Assembly (NCBI RefSeq): GCF_014836545.1
Contig: NZ_JACSQS010000001.1
Coordinates: 553,993-617,992, forward strand
DNA length: 64,000 bases
From: Stenotrophomonas lacuserhaii
GTDB taxonomy: Bacteria > Pseudomonadota > Gammaproteobacteria > Xanthomonadales > Xanthomonadaceae
Reading direction: 5' to 3'
Position 1 is the first letter of the stretch; each line of letters opens with the position of its first letter. Shown in pieces: positions 1-7,781 of this stretch. The translations under genes and the position numbers were made by a program. A model generated the notes under the pieces. The model was given only the letters and a program-made list of their open reading frames with translations. It was not told the DNA's origin and did not search any database.

Positions 1-39
<39 letters not shown>

Positions 40-90
40 CCCACAAACAGCCCTGCAGCTGTTGCTGTTGACGTTGCTTGAAGAGCAGGT

Positions 91-107
91 GCCGGGCGCA
101 GCCCGGC
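91..107 (-). terminator. Hairpin downstream of the sensor kinase gene
   Basis: GCCGGGC-GCA-GCCCGGC forms a 7-bp GC stem with a 3-base loop, 11 bases beyond the stop of the minus-strand kinase gene. There is no clear T-run, so it is a weak intrinsic terminator or an mRNA 3' end stabiliser. The rest of 39-117 holds no gene that I can see. Confidence 0.45.
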
Positions 108-117
108 AACACACCAC

Positions 118-1338
118 CTACCGTGGCTGTTTGATCGGCAGCACGATGCGGAACGTGGACCCCACCCCCGGCGTGCTGTCCAGGTCGATCCGGCCGTTGT
201 GCTTGTTGATGATGCTGTAAGAGATCGACAGGCCCAGGCCGGTGCCGCTGCCCACCGGCTTGGTGGTGAAGAACGGATCGAAGATGCGCTGGCGCAGCTC
301 CGGCGAAATGCCACCGCCGCTGTCCTGGAACTCCACCCACACGTGCTCGCCTTCCACCCCGGTACGCACGGTGATGACACCCCGTTCGGCAATCGCATGG
401 CCTGCGTTGAGCAGCAGGTTCATGTAGACCTGGTTGAGCTCCGAAGGCAGGCACTCCACCAGCGGCAGCTGACCGAACTCACGGTGCAGTTCCACCTTGT
501 ACTTGAGTTCGTTCCAGATGATGTTGATGGTCGACTCCAGCCCGGAGTGCAGGTCGACCAGCTTCCACGACTCGTCACGCCCGGAATAGGAGAAGTCCTT
601 CAGGTCGCGCACGATGCGCGTCACCCGCTCGATTCCCTCGCGCGACTCAGCCATCAACTGCGGCAGATCCCGGCTGATGAAGTCGATGTCGAGGCGATCG
701 CGGATGTCATCGATTTCCGGGATCAGCGTCTTCGGATCCGGCGCACGCAAAGCGCGTTCGTAGGCCTCGATCACCGTGAACAGGCTGCGCAGGTATTCCT
801 GCAGGCTGCCCAGGTTGGAATGCACGTAACCGATGGGGTTGTTGATCTCGTGCGCCACGCCCGCGGCCAGCTGGCCGATCGAAGCCATCTTCTCCGACTG
901 CAGCAGCTTTTCCTGCGCGCCGTTGAGGCGCAGATAGGCCTGACGCAGCTCCGCATGCCGCTGCTGGAGTTCGCGTTCGTAGTCTTCCTGGCCTTCGACC
1001 CGGCGGAACAGGCCCAGGTAATAGCCTGCACCCTGATCACGGTGGTGGTAAAGCTGGGCGGTGACGACCGCTTCGCCCATCACCAGGCTGCCACTCCACT
1101 GCCCCTCGCGCCGCGCAACAGCCATCGCATCGGGCGGCAGCAGGGCGCGCAGCCGCTGCGCCGGACCGGCACCACTGGCCGGACCGGTGGCCAGCAACGC
1201 CTCCACCGCCGGATTGGCCAGGATCACTGAATCATCGTCGGTGAAAAGCAGCAGGCCTTCGCGCACCGGCGCAAGCAGCGCCTGCAGGAGCGCGGGCGAA
1301 GGGAGGGACGGCGTCGGGTTCGGGAAGGCGGCAGGCAC
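118..1338 (-). CDS. Soluble PAS-domain sensor histidine kinase
   Basis: 406 residues without a membrane segment or signal peptide, so probably cytoplasmic. Residues 15-115 look like a PAS sensor domain ([20 protein letters not shown]). A coiled coil follows at about 118-150, then a HisKA dimerisation domain with the phospho-acceptor His163 in [13 protein letters not shown]. The C-terminal third is a HATPase_c domain with an N box ([15 protein letters not shown]), G1 (DSGGGI), F box (FDPFFTTK) and G2 ([10 protein letters not shown]). The H box and closely spaced ATPase boxes resemble the NtrB/DctB class. No response regulator is adjacent, so its partner is unknown; the NarL-type regulator at 21187 is one candidate. 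It lies downstream of flgN on the same strand, with a 91-base gap, and may be transcribed with flgM and flgN. Confidence 0.88.
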   Translation of the reverse strand: MPAAFPNPTPSLPSPALLQALLAPVREGLLLFTDDDSVILANPAVEALLATGPASGAGPAQRLRALLPPDAMAVARREGQWSGSLVMGEAVVTAQLYHHRDQGAGYYLGLFRRVEGQEDYERELQQRHAELRQAYLRLNGAQEKLLQSEKMASIGQLAAGVAHEINNPIGYVHSNLGSLQEYLRSLFTVIEAYERALRAPDPKTLIPEIDDIRDRLDIDFISRDLPQLMAESREGIERVTRIVRDLKDFSYSGRDESWKLVDLHSGLESTINIIWNELKYKVELHREFGQLPLVECLPSELNQVYMNLLLNAGHAIAERGVITVRTGVEGEHVWVEFQDSGGGISPELRQRIFDPFFTTKPVGSGTGLGLSISYSIINKHNGRIDLDSTPGVGSTFRIVLPIKQPR

Positions 1339-1429
1339 GGGTGCTCGGCGTGGCAGGGATGAGTGCCACTATACGATGCCTGCAGATGCGGGCGAGCCGC
1401 AACACGGGTCGCCGTGCCGCCGGCCCGGA

Positions 1430-1768
1430 TCAGGCGACGGCGAGCGGACGCCCGGCGGTCATCTGCTGGGACTGGCCCTTGCTGTCATACGCTGGCGCAT
1501 CTTCGTTGCGGCCCAGCTGGCGCAACGCCCAGTTGACCTCGCGGCGTCGGCGCGACAGCAGCACGCCGTTGGCGCGGTTGCGTTCGGCCAGTTCCTGCAA
1601 CTGGCTGGATTCGCCGACCGGCAGCGCCTTGTCCAATGCGCGCAGGGCATCCAGCTTGGCCCCGGTGGCACGGATCAACGCATGCACATCGTGCGCGACC
1701 AAGGCCTGGCGCTCGGCATCCAGGGCTTCGCTCAGCCGTTGCATGGGCTCGCTCATGGGCGTGCTCAT
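1430..1768 (-). CDS. flgN: FlgN-type export chaperone for hook-filament junction proteins
   Basis: 112-residue, mostly helical protein. FlgN proteins bind the C termini of FlgK and FlgL in the cytoplasm and deliver them to the export gate. The identification rests on size, the helical heptad-rich N-terminal half (SEALDAERQALVAHDVHALI), the later segment LQELAERNRANGVLLSRRRREVNWAL, and position directly after flgM, the usual place. Its start codon overlaps the flgM stop (ATGA), so the two genes are translationally coupled and should share the sigma-28 promoter at 2098-2124. Confidence 0.88.
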   Translation of the reverse strand: MSTPMSEPMQRLSEALDAERQALVAHDVHALIRATGAKLDALRALDKALPVGESSQLQELAERNRANGVLLSRRRREVNWALRQLGRNEDAPAYDSKGQSQQMTAGRPLAVA

Positions 1769-2067
1769 CCCTGCAGCTGCTGGTCCAGATCAAGCATGCG
1801 CGATGCAATCGCTTCTGGATTGATCCGGTAGCTGCCGTTCTGCAGCGACTCACGCACTGCGGCCACGCGCTCGGCATCGATCGCCGGGGCGGCCGAAAGG
1901 CTGCGTTCCAGGGCTTGCAGGTTGGTGGCTTCACCGGTCAGCTTCAAGCTGTCGGCTGCCTGCACCGGACGCGCGGGCGCATCGGTACTGATGCCGGGCC
2001 GACTGGCCGGACCCACCGCGCGCAGGGTCTGCGCCGCCTGCAGGGTACCGTCGATTTTTTGGCTCAT
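1765..2067 (-). CDS. flgM: Anti-sigma-28 factor FlgM
   Basis: 100 residues. FlgM binds FliA (encoded here at 43476) and holds it inactive until the hook is complete and FlgM is exported. The N terminus begins MSQKIDGTLQAAQ. The C-terminal half has the conserved pattern of the sigma-binding helices (AIDAERVAAVRESLQNGSYR, then IASRMLDLDQQL), in which NGSYxINPEAIAxRML is the family signature. A strong sigma-28 promoter just upstream suggests the usual feedback loop, FliA driving synthesis of its own inhibitor. Confidence 0.95.
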   Translation of the reverse strand: MSQKIDGTLQAAQTLRAVGPASRPGISTDAPARPVQAADSLKLTGEATNLQALERSLSAAPAIDAERVAAVRESLQNGSYRINPEAIASRMLDLDQQLQG

Positions 2068-2097
2068 TGGAGCTCCAAGGGTTGCCGTACTGTAACG

Positions 2098-2124
2098 ATA
2101 ACGGCCACCGGACCGTGATCTTTA
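2098..2124 (-). promoter_or_regulatory. Sigma-28 promoter for flgMN
   Basis: Read on the minus strand: TAAA (2124-2121), 15 bases, then GCCGTTAT (2105-2098). This matches the FliA consensus TAAA-N15-GCCGATAA with one base different in the -10. It lies about 30 bases before the flgM start. Confidence 0.85.
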
Positions 2125-2143
2125 GGGGGTTTTGCGATTTTTT

Positions 2144-2800
2144 TCAGCGCGTCACTAAAACGTCGCCACTGGCGTCCACGGTGCCCTGCACTATCTTGCG
2201 CGAAGTCAGGTTCTCCACCGACAGGCGTTCGTTCTCGCCGGCATCGCCCAGCGCCTTGCCGGCCACCCGGACTTCCACCGATCCGCGCCGGGACACCAGC
2301 GCCACGCTGTCGCCGCGCCGGACCAGCCGCTGTGCGACCAGGTCAGAGGCGGACAGCAGGCTGCCCGCCTGCAGCGTCCGGCGTGCCACCCGGCCGACGG
2401 CAGCGGCGGGGTCGGCCAGCACGGCGCCGGCGATCCGCGCTGCATCACGCTGGGCGGTGGTCATATCGGCAGCAGCCAGCGTTTCTCCAGCGGCAATACC
2501 ACGTGCCAGCACCAGCACGGTCTGCTCGCGGCGCACCTTCACCGGCACGAACAGGCGCCAGCCGCCGGCATCGGGGCAGCTCACTTCCACGGTGGTACTG
2601 GCGGTGGGCTGCGCGGCCAGGCCCTGCGCGCAGGCCGGCAGGCGCAGCGCATCGGCAACCACGGCCTCGCCCTGCTCGCCCGCGCCCAGTGTGGACAGTG
2701 CGGCCGTGCGGATGCTGTCCACCGGCTGCCACGAGGGCGCGGCCCCGGCGGGCGCGGCCATCGCCAGCATCAGCCAGCACATCGTCTTGAAGGATGGCAT
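2144..2800 (-). CDS. flgA: Flagellar P-ring assembly chaperone FlgA
   Basis: 218 residues from the ATG at 2800, preceded by a strong Shine-Dalgarno (GGAGG, 4 bases upstream); an in-frame ATG at 2815 would add five residues. A Sec signal peptide is visible (hydrophobic CWLMLAMAAPAGAA, cleavage near AGA-AP), consistent with a periplasmic protein. The C-terminal two thirds carry the SAF / FlgA features (VLARGIAAGETLAAADM, then VGRVARRTLQAGSLLSASDL). FlgA helps FlgI form the P ring. The gene diverges from cheV and has its own sigma-54 promoter, as expected for a hook-basal-body gene. Confidence 0.93.
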   Translation of the reverse strand: MPSFKTMCWLMLAMAAPAGAAPSWQPVDSIRTAALSTLGAGEQGEAVVADALRLPACAQGLAAQPTASTTVEVSCPDAGGWRLFVPVKVRREQTVLVLARGIAAGETLAAADMTTAQRDAARIAGAVLADPAAAVGRVARRTLQAGSLLSASDLVAQRLVRRGDSVALVSRRGSVEVRVAGKALGDAGENERLSVENLTSRKIVQGTVDASGDVLVTR

Positions 2801-2832
2801 GCCACCTCCGGTCATGGGATCACCCGCCCTGC

Positions 2833-2848
2833 TGCAAGCGCCGTGCCA
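2833..2848 (-). promoter_or_regulatory. Sigma-54 promoter for flgA
   Basis: On the minus strand the site reads TGGCACGGCGCTTGCA, a full match to the RpoN consensus TGGCACGNNNNTTGCW with correct GG-to-GC spacing. It is 33 bases before the flgA start and 22 bases from the divergent sigma-28 -35 element of cheV. Confidence 0.92.
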
Positions 2849-2869
2849 ATCGCAACGCGGCCGCGCCGC

Positions 2870-2896
2870 TCAAGTCCATCGCCGGCGCGCCGATAC
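2870..2896 (+). promoter_or_regulatory. Sigma-28 promoter for cheV
   Basis: TCAA (2870-2873), 15 bases, GCCGATAC (2889-2896). The -10 ends only 7 bases before the cheV ATG, so transcription should begin at or next to the start codon. Confidence 0.87.
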
Positions 2897-2903
2897 AGCC
2901 TGC

Positions 2904-3845
2904 ATGTCACATGACCTGCTCAACCGCATCGACCAACGCACCCGGCTGGCTGGACACAACCGGCTGGCCCTCCTGTTGTTCCGCCTGGGCGGACGCCAGC
3001 TTTTTGGCGTCAACGTGTTCAAAGTGCAGGAAGTGCTGCGGCGCCCTGCCCTGTTCCAGGTGCCGGGCCTGCCCAGCCAGTTCTCCGGCGTGGCCGATGT
3101 GCGCGGCCGCTCGGTGCCGGTGCTGGACCTTGGCGTGGCCATCGGCCATCCCGAGCGGGGCAACAACGGTGACGGCCCGGGCTATCTGGTGGTGACCGAG
3201 TTCAACCGCTCCATCCAGGGCTTCCTGGTCAGCGGGGTGGAGCGCATCGTCAACATCGCCGTGCAGGACATCCATCCACCGCCGGAACTGGGGGCCGAAT
3301 CCAGCTACCTGACGGCGGTGACCCGCTTCCAGGGCGAGCTTATCCAGGTGATCGACGTGGAAAGCGTGCTGGCCGATATCGCCCAGACCCGCAGCGAAGC
3401 GGTGCTGGACCCGGCCATGGCCCTGCCCGCCGACGCCCCGCCGATGCAGGTGCTGGTGGTGGACGACTCGCGCGTGGCGCGCCAGCAGATCCGCAGCGTG
3501 CTGGACCAGTTGGGCGTCGGCGCGACCCTGCTGTCCGACGGCAAGCAGGCGCTGGACCACCTGCTGCAGATCCACGCCGCCGGTGAAGACCCGGCCCAGC
3601 GCTACGCGATGGTGATCTCCGACATTGAAATGCCGGCGATGGACGGCTACACGCTGACCACCGAAATCCGCCGCCACCCGGGCCTGTCCGGGCTGTTCGT
3701 GCTGCTGCACACCTCCCTGTCCGGCGTGTTCAACAACGCGATGGTCGAGCGCGTGGGGGCCAACGCCTTCGTCGCAAAATATTCCCCGCACGAACTGGCC
3801 GACTTCGTCCTGGACCGCCTCCGCCGCGTCGCCGAAGCCGCCTGA
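2904..3845 (+). CDS. cheV: Chemotaxis coupling protein CheV (CheW + receiver)
   Basis: 313 residues, starting MSHDLLNRIDQRTRLAGHNR. Residues 15-165 form a CheW-like domain (LLLFRLGGRQLFGVNVFKVQEVL; GVADVRGRSVPVLDLGVA). Residues 178-310 form a receiver domain (VLVVDDSRVARQQI, phospho-acceptor Asp in MVISDIEMPAMDGYTL, and FVAKYSPHE with the conserved Lys). CheV couples chemoreceptors to CheA, and phosphorylation of its receiver tunes that coupling. An upstream in-frame extension is open but lies across the promoter region and is not coding. The predicted 5' leader is essentially absent, with no Shine-Dalgarno. Confidence 0.94.
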   Translation: MSHDLLNRIDQRTRLAGHNRLALLLFRLGGRQLFGVNVFKVQEVLRRPALFQVPGLPSQFSGVADVRGRSVPVLDLGVAIGHPERGNNGDGPGYLVVTEFNRSIQGFLVSGVERIVNIAVQDIHPPPELGAESSYLTAVTRFQGELIQVIDVESVLADIAQTRSEAVLDPAMALPADAPPMQVLVVDDSRVARQQIRSVLDQLGVGATLLSDGKQALDHLLQIHAAGEDPAQRYAMVISDIEMPAMDGYTLTTEIRRHPGLSGLFVLLHTSLSGVFNNAMVERVGANAFVAKYSPHELADFVLDRLRRVAEAA

Positions 3846-3866
3846 CCCCACGCCCCCCTGGCATCA

Positions 3867-3890
3867 CCGCCGAGCACGGCCAAGCGCTAG
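3867..3890 (-). repeat. Degenerate GTAG-type REP palindrome
   Basis: Read in reverse it is CTAGCGCTTGGCCGTGCTCGGCGG, close to the better copies in this window (GTAGCGCCGNGCC...CGGCG). The head tetranucleotide is CTAG rather than GTAG and the stem has mismatches. Confidence 0.5.
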
Positions 3891-3918
3891 CGTTCCCGCG
3901 TTCGATTAAATAATGCGG

Positions 3919-4020
3919 GGTGGCGGGCAGGCCTGGGCAGGACGCTGAGCCGCATGGATGCGGCGATGCAGCCTACACGGACGTACTTGCGGCGTGTCCT
4001 GCGCAGGCCTGCCCGCCACC
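3919..4020. repeat. 102-bp clover-leaf palindrome, copy A
   Basis: Perfect 17-bp terminal arms (GGTGGCGGGCAGGCCTG at 3919-3935 and its complement at 4004-4020) enclose a second stem (GCAGGAC / GTCCTGC) and two internal hairpins: GCCGCATGGATGCGGC at 3949-3964, and ACACG...CGTGT around GACGTACTTGCGG at 3975-3997. The core recurs at 50821-50922 with different but again self-complementary arms, and in diverged form at 32864 and 56211. Possible roles are an mRNA 3' end, a bidirectional terminator or a mobile repeat. Confidence 0.88.
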
Positions 4021-4046
4021 ACGCCCCCAGCCCAACGCCGCCGCTT

Positions 4047-4062
4047 TGGCACAAAGGTTGCA
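4047..4062 (+). promoter_or_regulatory. Sigma-54 promoter for the flgB operon
   Basis: TGGCACAAAGGTTGCA has the GG and GC dinucleotides at the correct 12-base offset and both consensus boxes (TGGCAC, TTGCA). It lies 33 bases before the flgB start and should drive flgBCDEF. Confidence 0.92.
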
Positions 4063-4094
4063 GCCTCCCCGGCACAGTTCCGTGGGAGCGCGCC

Positions 4095-4490
4095 ATGTCC
4101 AACCTGATTTCCGACTACCTGGGTGTCCATGCCCAAGCCATGCCGTTGCGCGAGCAGCGCATGAAGCTGATCGCCAGCAACCTCGGCAACGCCGACACGC
4201 CCGGCTACAAGGCCCAGGACCTGGACTTCGACGCCGCCCTGCGCAGCGCCCAGGGCCAGTCCGGCAACGGCCTGCTGACCACCACCAACGAACAGCACCT
4301 GGCGATCGGCGGCGGCCTGAACCCGTTCCAGATCTCCCGTGAAGGCATCCAGCCCAACCTCGACGGCAACACCGTGGACCCGGACACCGAGCGCGCCGCC
4401 TACGGCCGTGCCGCGCTGGAATACCGGGCCTCGCTGAGCTTCGTCGAATCCAAGGTGCGCTCCATGCTCACCGCGATCACGGGGCAATAA
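4095..4490 (+). CDS. flgB: Proximal rod protein FlgB
   Basis: 131 residues; rod subunit exported by the flagellar type III system. The rod motif near the N terminus is present (KLIASNLGNADTPGYKAQDLDFD), as is a C-terminal helix (LEYRASLSFVESKVRSMLTAITG). The start at 4095 follows GGAGCG and gives the family length; longer upstream readings run through the palindromic element. First gene of the sigma-54 hook-basal-body operon, 3 bases before flgC. Confidence 0.95.
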   Translation: MSNLISDYLGVHAQAMPLREQRMKLIASNLGNADTPGYKAQDLDFDAALRSAQGQSGNGLLTTTNEQHLAIGGGLNPFQISREGIQPNLDGNTVDPDTERAAYGRAALEYRASLSFVESKVRSMLTAITGQ

Positions 4491-4493
4491 ACC

Positions 4494-4901
4494 ATGAGCA
4501 ACCTGCCGATCTTCGACATCGCCGGCTCCGCCCTGCAGGCGCAGTCGGTGCGCATGAGCACCATCGCCTCAAACCTGTCCAACGCCGATTCGGTGGCTGG
4601 CTCGGCCGAAGCGGTCTACAAACCGCTGGAACCGATCTTCCAGGCCGTCACCAGCCGGAGCGATCCCAACATTACCACGGTGCAGGTCAAGGAAATCAGC
4701 CAGAGCAACGCGGCGCCGATCAAGCGCTACGAGCCCGGCCATCCACTGGCCGACGGCGATGGCTACATCTACCAGGCCGACGTCGACCCGGTGGCGCAGA
4801 TGGTCAACCTGATCTCCACCTCGCGCAATTACCAGGCCGGCGTGGAAATGCTGAGCACCGCCAAAGAACTGGCCCTCGCCACGCTGACGATGGGCCGCTG
4901 A
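4494..4901 (+). CDS. flgC: Proximal rod protein FlgC
   Basis: 135 residues. The N-terminal rod motif is STIASNLSNADSVAGSAEAVYK and the C-terminal flg_bbr motif is VDPVAQMVNLISTSRNYQAGVEMLSTAKELAL, as in FlgC. It stacks with FlgB and FlgF in the proximal rod. It begins 3 bases after flgB stops and precedes flgD by 23 bases. Confidence 0.96.
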   Translation: MSNLPIFDIAGSALQAQSVRMSTIASNLSNADSVAGSAEAVYKPLEPIFQAVTSRSDPNITTVQVKEISQSNAAPIKRYEPGHPLADGDGYIYQADVDPVAQMVNLISTSRNYQAGVEMLSTAKELALATLTMGR

Positions 4902-4924
4902 GGCGCGCCCGCAAGGATCTCTCC

Positions 4925-5608
4925 ATGAGTACTGCCATCACCACCCAGTCCAGCCAGGATGTGTATGCCGCCCTCGGCCTGAACTCGCCCAACAGCAGCG
5001 CCAGCAAGAAAAAAGACACGCTGGAGCAGGCCGACTTCCTGCGCCTGATGACCGAGCAGCTGCAGCACCAGGATCCGCTGAAGCCGATGGACAACACCCA
5101 GATGGTCGCGCAGATGGCGCAGATGTCCACCGTGCAGGGCATCACCGACCTCAACACCACCGTGCAGGGCTTCCAGACCTCGATGGCCAGCGACCAGGTG
5201 CTGCGTGGCGCTGCGCTGGTCGGCCACGACGTGCTGGTACCGTCGGAAAAGATGGTGCTGGAGGAAGAGGGCAGCGTCGGCGGCGTGGTCGCCGCGCCCA
5301 GCGCCGGCATGATCAACGTGGACATCACCGATGCCAACGGCTTGAAGGTCGCCCAGATCAGCGTGGAAGCCAGCGCCGCCGGCGAGACCAGCTTCGAATG
5401 GGACGGCAAGGACAGCAGCGGCAACCGCCTGCCGCCCGGCAACTATTCGCTGGTGGCCAACCACACCGATGCCGCCGGCGCGCAGACCAAGCTCGGCACC
5501 TACGTGGAGGCGCCGGTGGAAAGCGTGACCGTCGGTTCCGACGGCCTGTACCTGAATCTCAAGGGATTGGGCGCCGCCCCGATCGACTACGTGCTCCGCA
5601 TCAGCTGA
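4925..5608 (+). CDS. flgD: Hook-capping scaffold protein FlgD
   Basis: 227 residues. The N-terminal export and capping segment has the family motif DTLEQADFLRLMTEQLQHQDPLKPMDN followed by MVAQMAQMSTVQGITDLN. Residues 85-225 form the FlgD Ig-like/tudor part (FEWDGKDSSGNRLPPGNYSL). FlgD sits on the growing hook tip, guides FlgE folding, and is later replaced by FlgK. An AAGGA-type ribosome site precedes the ATG. Confidence 0.96.
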   Translation: MSTAITTQSSQDVYAALGLNSPNSSASKKKDTLEQADFLRLMTEQLQHQDPLKPMDNTQMVAQMAQMSTVQGITDLNTTVQGFQTSMASDQVLRGAALVGHDVLVPSEKMVLEEEGSVGGVVAAPSAGMINVDITDANGLKVAQISVEASAAGETSFEWDGKDSSGNRLPPGNYSLVANHTDAAGAQTKLGTYVEAPVESVTVGSDGLYLNLKGLGAAPIDYVLRIS

Positions 5609-5639
5609 GCCCCCAGACCGAATAATCGAGGAGTCCACC

Positions 5640-6863
5640 ATGGCTTTCAATGTCTCGCTGTCCGGCATCAACGCCGCCAACACCGACCTCAGCGTCACCG
5701 CCAACAACGTCGCCAACGTCAACACGACCGGCTTCAAGCAGTCGCGCGCCGAGTTCGCCGATCTGTTCTCGGCCACCAGCTATGGCCTGTCACGCAATGC
5801 GGTGGGCTCCGGCGCACGCGTGTCCAACGTGGCCCAGCAGTTCAGCCAGGGCAACAACAGCCAGACCGGGCGCAGCCTGGACCTGGCCGTGTCCGGCGAA
5901 GGCTTCTTCACCATGAGCATGAACGGCCAGCGCACCTATTCGCGTGCCGGCAACTTCCAGACCGACGCGCAGGGCTTCGTGATCAACCCGGCCGGTGCAC
6001 GCCTGCAGGTGTTCACCCCCAACGCCGATGGCACGACCTTCGATTCCGGTCGCCTGACCGACCTGCAGCTGCTGACCACCGACAGCCCGCCCAAGCAGAC
6101 CGGCAGCGTGCAGCTGGCCTTCACCCTGCCGGCCAACAGCAGCCAGCCCACCGTGACCCCGTTCGACCCGACCGATTCGAACAGCTACAGCCAGTCCAGC
6201 GGCGGGGTGACGGTGTATGACTCGCTCGGTGTCAGCCACACCCAGACCTCGTATTTCGTCAAGGGCACGGCTGCCAACGAGTGGCAGGTGTACAACTACG
6301 TCGACGGCCAGGCCGCCGGCGCACCGACCACGCTGCAGTTCAACGAGAGCGGCGCGCTGGTTGCCCCGGCCAACGGCAGGATCACCCTGGACGGCTTCAC
6401 CCCGGCCACTGGCGCCGGCCAGCTCAACCTGACCCTGGACGTGGCCGGGTCGACCCAGTACGGCGAGAAGTTCGCCCTGCGCAATTTCCAGCAGGATGGC
6501 TACGCGGCCGGCAAGCTCAACGAGATCAGCGTGTCCGAACAGGGCGTGGTCTATGCGCGTTATTCCAATGGCGATGACAAGGCACTGGGCCAGGTCGCAC
6601 TGACCAACTTCAACAATGCCCAGGGATTGCAGTCGACCGGTGACAACATGTGGGTGGAAACCTTCGCCTCGGGCTCGCCGCGCACCTCGGCGCCGGATTC
6701 GTCGGACCTGGGCAAGATCCAGGCCGGCGCACTGGAATCGTCCACCGTGGACCTCACCGAGCAGCTGGTGAACATGATCGTGGCCCAGCGCAACTTCCAG
6801 GCCAATTCGCAGATGCTCAGCACCCAGGACCAGGTCACCCAGACCATCATCAACATCCGTTGA
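5640..6863 (+). CDS. flgE: Hook protein FlgE
   Basis: 407 residues. It starts MAFNVSLSGINAANTDL and carries the axial-protein N-terminal motif VTANNVANVNTTGFKQSRAEF. The C-terminal basal-body-rod motif is VDLTEQLVNMIVAQRNFQANSQML. The central D1/D2 region is Ser/Thr/Gly rich, as usual for hook proteins. FlgE polymerises into the universal joint outside the outer membrane. It is preceded by GAGGAG and lies between flgD and flgF in the sigma-54 operon. Confidence 0.97.
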   Translation: MAFNVSLSGINAANTDLSVTANNVANVNTTGFKQSRAEFADLFSATSYGLSRNAVGSGARVSNVAQQFSQGNNSQTGRSLDLAVSGEGFFTMSMNGQRTYSRAGNFQTDAQGFVINPAGARLQVFTPNADGTTFDSGRLTDLQLLTTDSPPKQTGSVQLAFTLPANSSQPTVTPFDPTDSNSYSQSSGGVTVYDSLGVSHTQTSYFVKGTAANEWQVYNYVDGQAAGAPTTLQFNESGALVAPANGRITLDGFTPATGAGQLNLTLDVAGSTQYGEKFALRNFQQDGYAAGKLNEISVSEQGVVYARYSNGDDKALGQVALTNFNNAQGLQSTGDNMWVETFASGSPRTSAPDSSDLGKIQAGALESSTVDLTEQLVNMIVAQRNFQANSQMLSTQDQVTQTIINIR

Positions 6864-6898
6864 TGATGGCCGGCTGACCGCAGCACGGAGCTTCCCCG

Positions 6899-7648
6899 AT
6901 GGACAAGGCCCTCTACGTCGCGATGACCGGCGCCCGTGCCTCCCTGCAGGCACAGGGCACGGTGTCGCACAACATCGCCAACACCGATACGCCGGGCTTC
7001 AAGGAAGCGCTGGCCAACACCGAAGCCTTCGCGATCCGCGGGCAGGGTTTCGCTTCGCGCGTGGACGCCATCCATGTCGATGCCGGTTTCAACCGGCGCG
7101 TCGGTGCCCAGCACATCACCGGCAATCCGCTTGACCTGTCCCTGCAGGCGGGCAGCTGGCTGACCGTGCAGGCACCGGGCGGTGGCGAGGCCTACACCCG
7201 CGGTGCGGCGCTGTCGCTGACCCCGAACGGCCAGTTGGTCACCGCCGGTGGCCACGCGGTGCTGGATGAAAACGAAAACCCGATCGCCATTCCGCCGCAC
7301 CAGGCGATGGAGATCGGCAACGACGGCACCATCTCGATCATCCCGCTCGGCGAGGGCCCGCAGACGATGGCGGTGATCGGCCGGATCAAGGTGGTGGCGG
7401 CCGATGACGCGCGGCTGGAACGCGGGCTCGATGGCCTGTTCCGCAACACCGATCCGCAGCAGCCGTTTGTGCAGACCCAAGGCAAGGCACTGGAAAGCGG
7501 CCAGCTGGAAGGCAGCAACGTGGACGCCGCCGGTGCGCTGGTGCAGATGATCCAGCTGCAGCGGCAGTACGAAATGCAGGTCAAGGTGATCAAGCACGGC
7601 GACGAAAACGCACGCAGCGCCAATAGTCTGCTGCGGCTGAACGGCTGA
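6899..7648 (+). CDS. flgF: Proximal rod protein FlgF
   Basis: 249 residues. It has the start motif MDKALYVAMTGARASLQAQGTVSHNIANTDTPGFKE, the mid-protein FlgF/G/E motif (YTRGAALSLTPNGQLVTAGGHAVL) and the C-terminal segment GSNVDAAGALVQMIQLQRQYEMQVKVI. The family is ordinarily 240-250 residues. It appears to be the last gene of the flgB operon, since a fresh sigma-54 promoter precedes flgG. Confidence 0.96.
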   Translation: MDKALYVAMTGARASLQAQGTVSHNIANTDTPGFKEALANTEAFAIRGQGFASRVDAIHVDAGFNRRVGAQHITGNPLDLSLQAGSWLTVQAPGGGEAYTRGAALSLTPNGQLVTAGGHAVLDENENPIAIPPHQAMEIGNDGTISIIPLGEGPQTMAVIGRIKVVAADDARLERGLDGLFRNTDPQQPFVQTQGKALESGQLEGSNVDAAGALVQMIQLQRQYEMQVKVIKHGDENARSANSLLRLNG

Positions 7649-7683
7649 GTCCACGCCGACGACGGAATACCGGCGCGCCGCAA

Positions 7684-7699
7684 TGGCACGCCGCTTGCA
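7684..7699 (+). promoter_or_regulatory. Sigma-54 promoter for the flgG operon
   Basis: TGGCACGCCGCTTGCA is a complete match to the RpoN consensus, 83 bases before flgG. It splits the hook-basal-body genes into flgBCDEF and flgGHIJKL transcription units. Confidence 0.94.
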
Positions 7700-7781
7700 G
7701 CACCCCTGGTGAAGCACCTGCGAGCGTTCGCAGGTACCTGCCCCGCCCCGCTGGGCCGGACACCACGCAGAGGACCCGACC

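Noticed and set aside
2067-2903. N-terminal extension of the CheV reading frame (592 residues)
   Set aside because: It overlaps flgA and its promoter on the other strand, shows no protein family, and CheV has a good, promoter-linked start at 2904.
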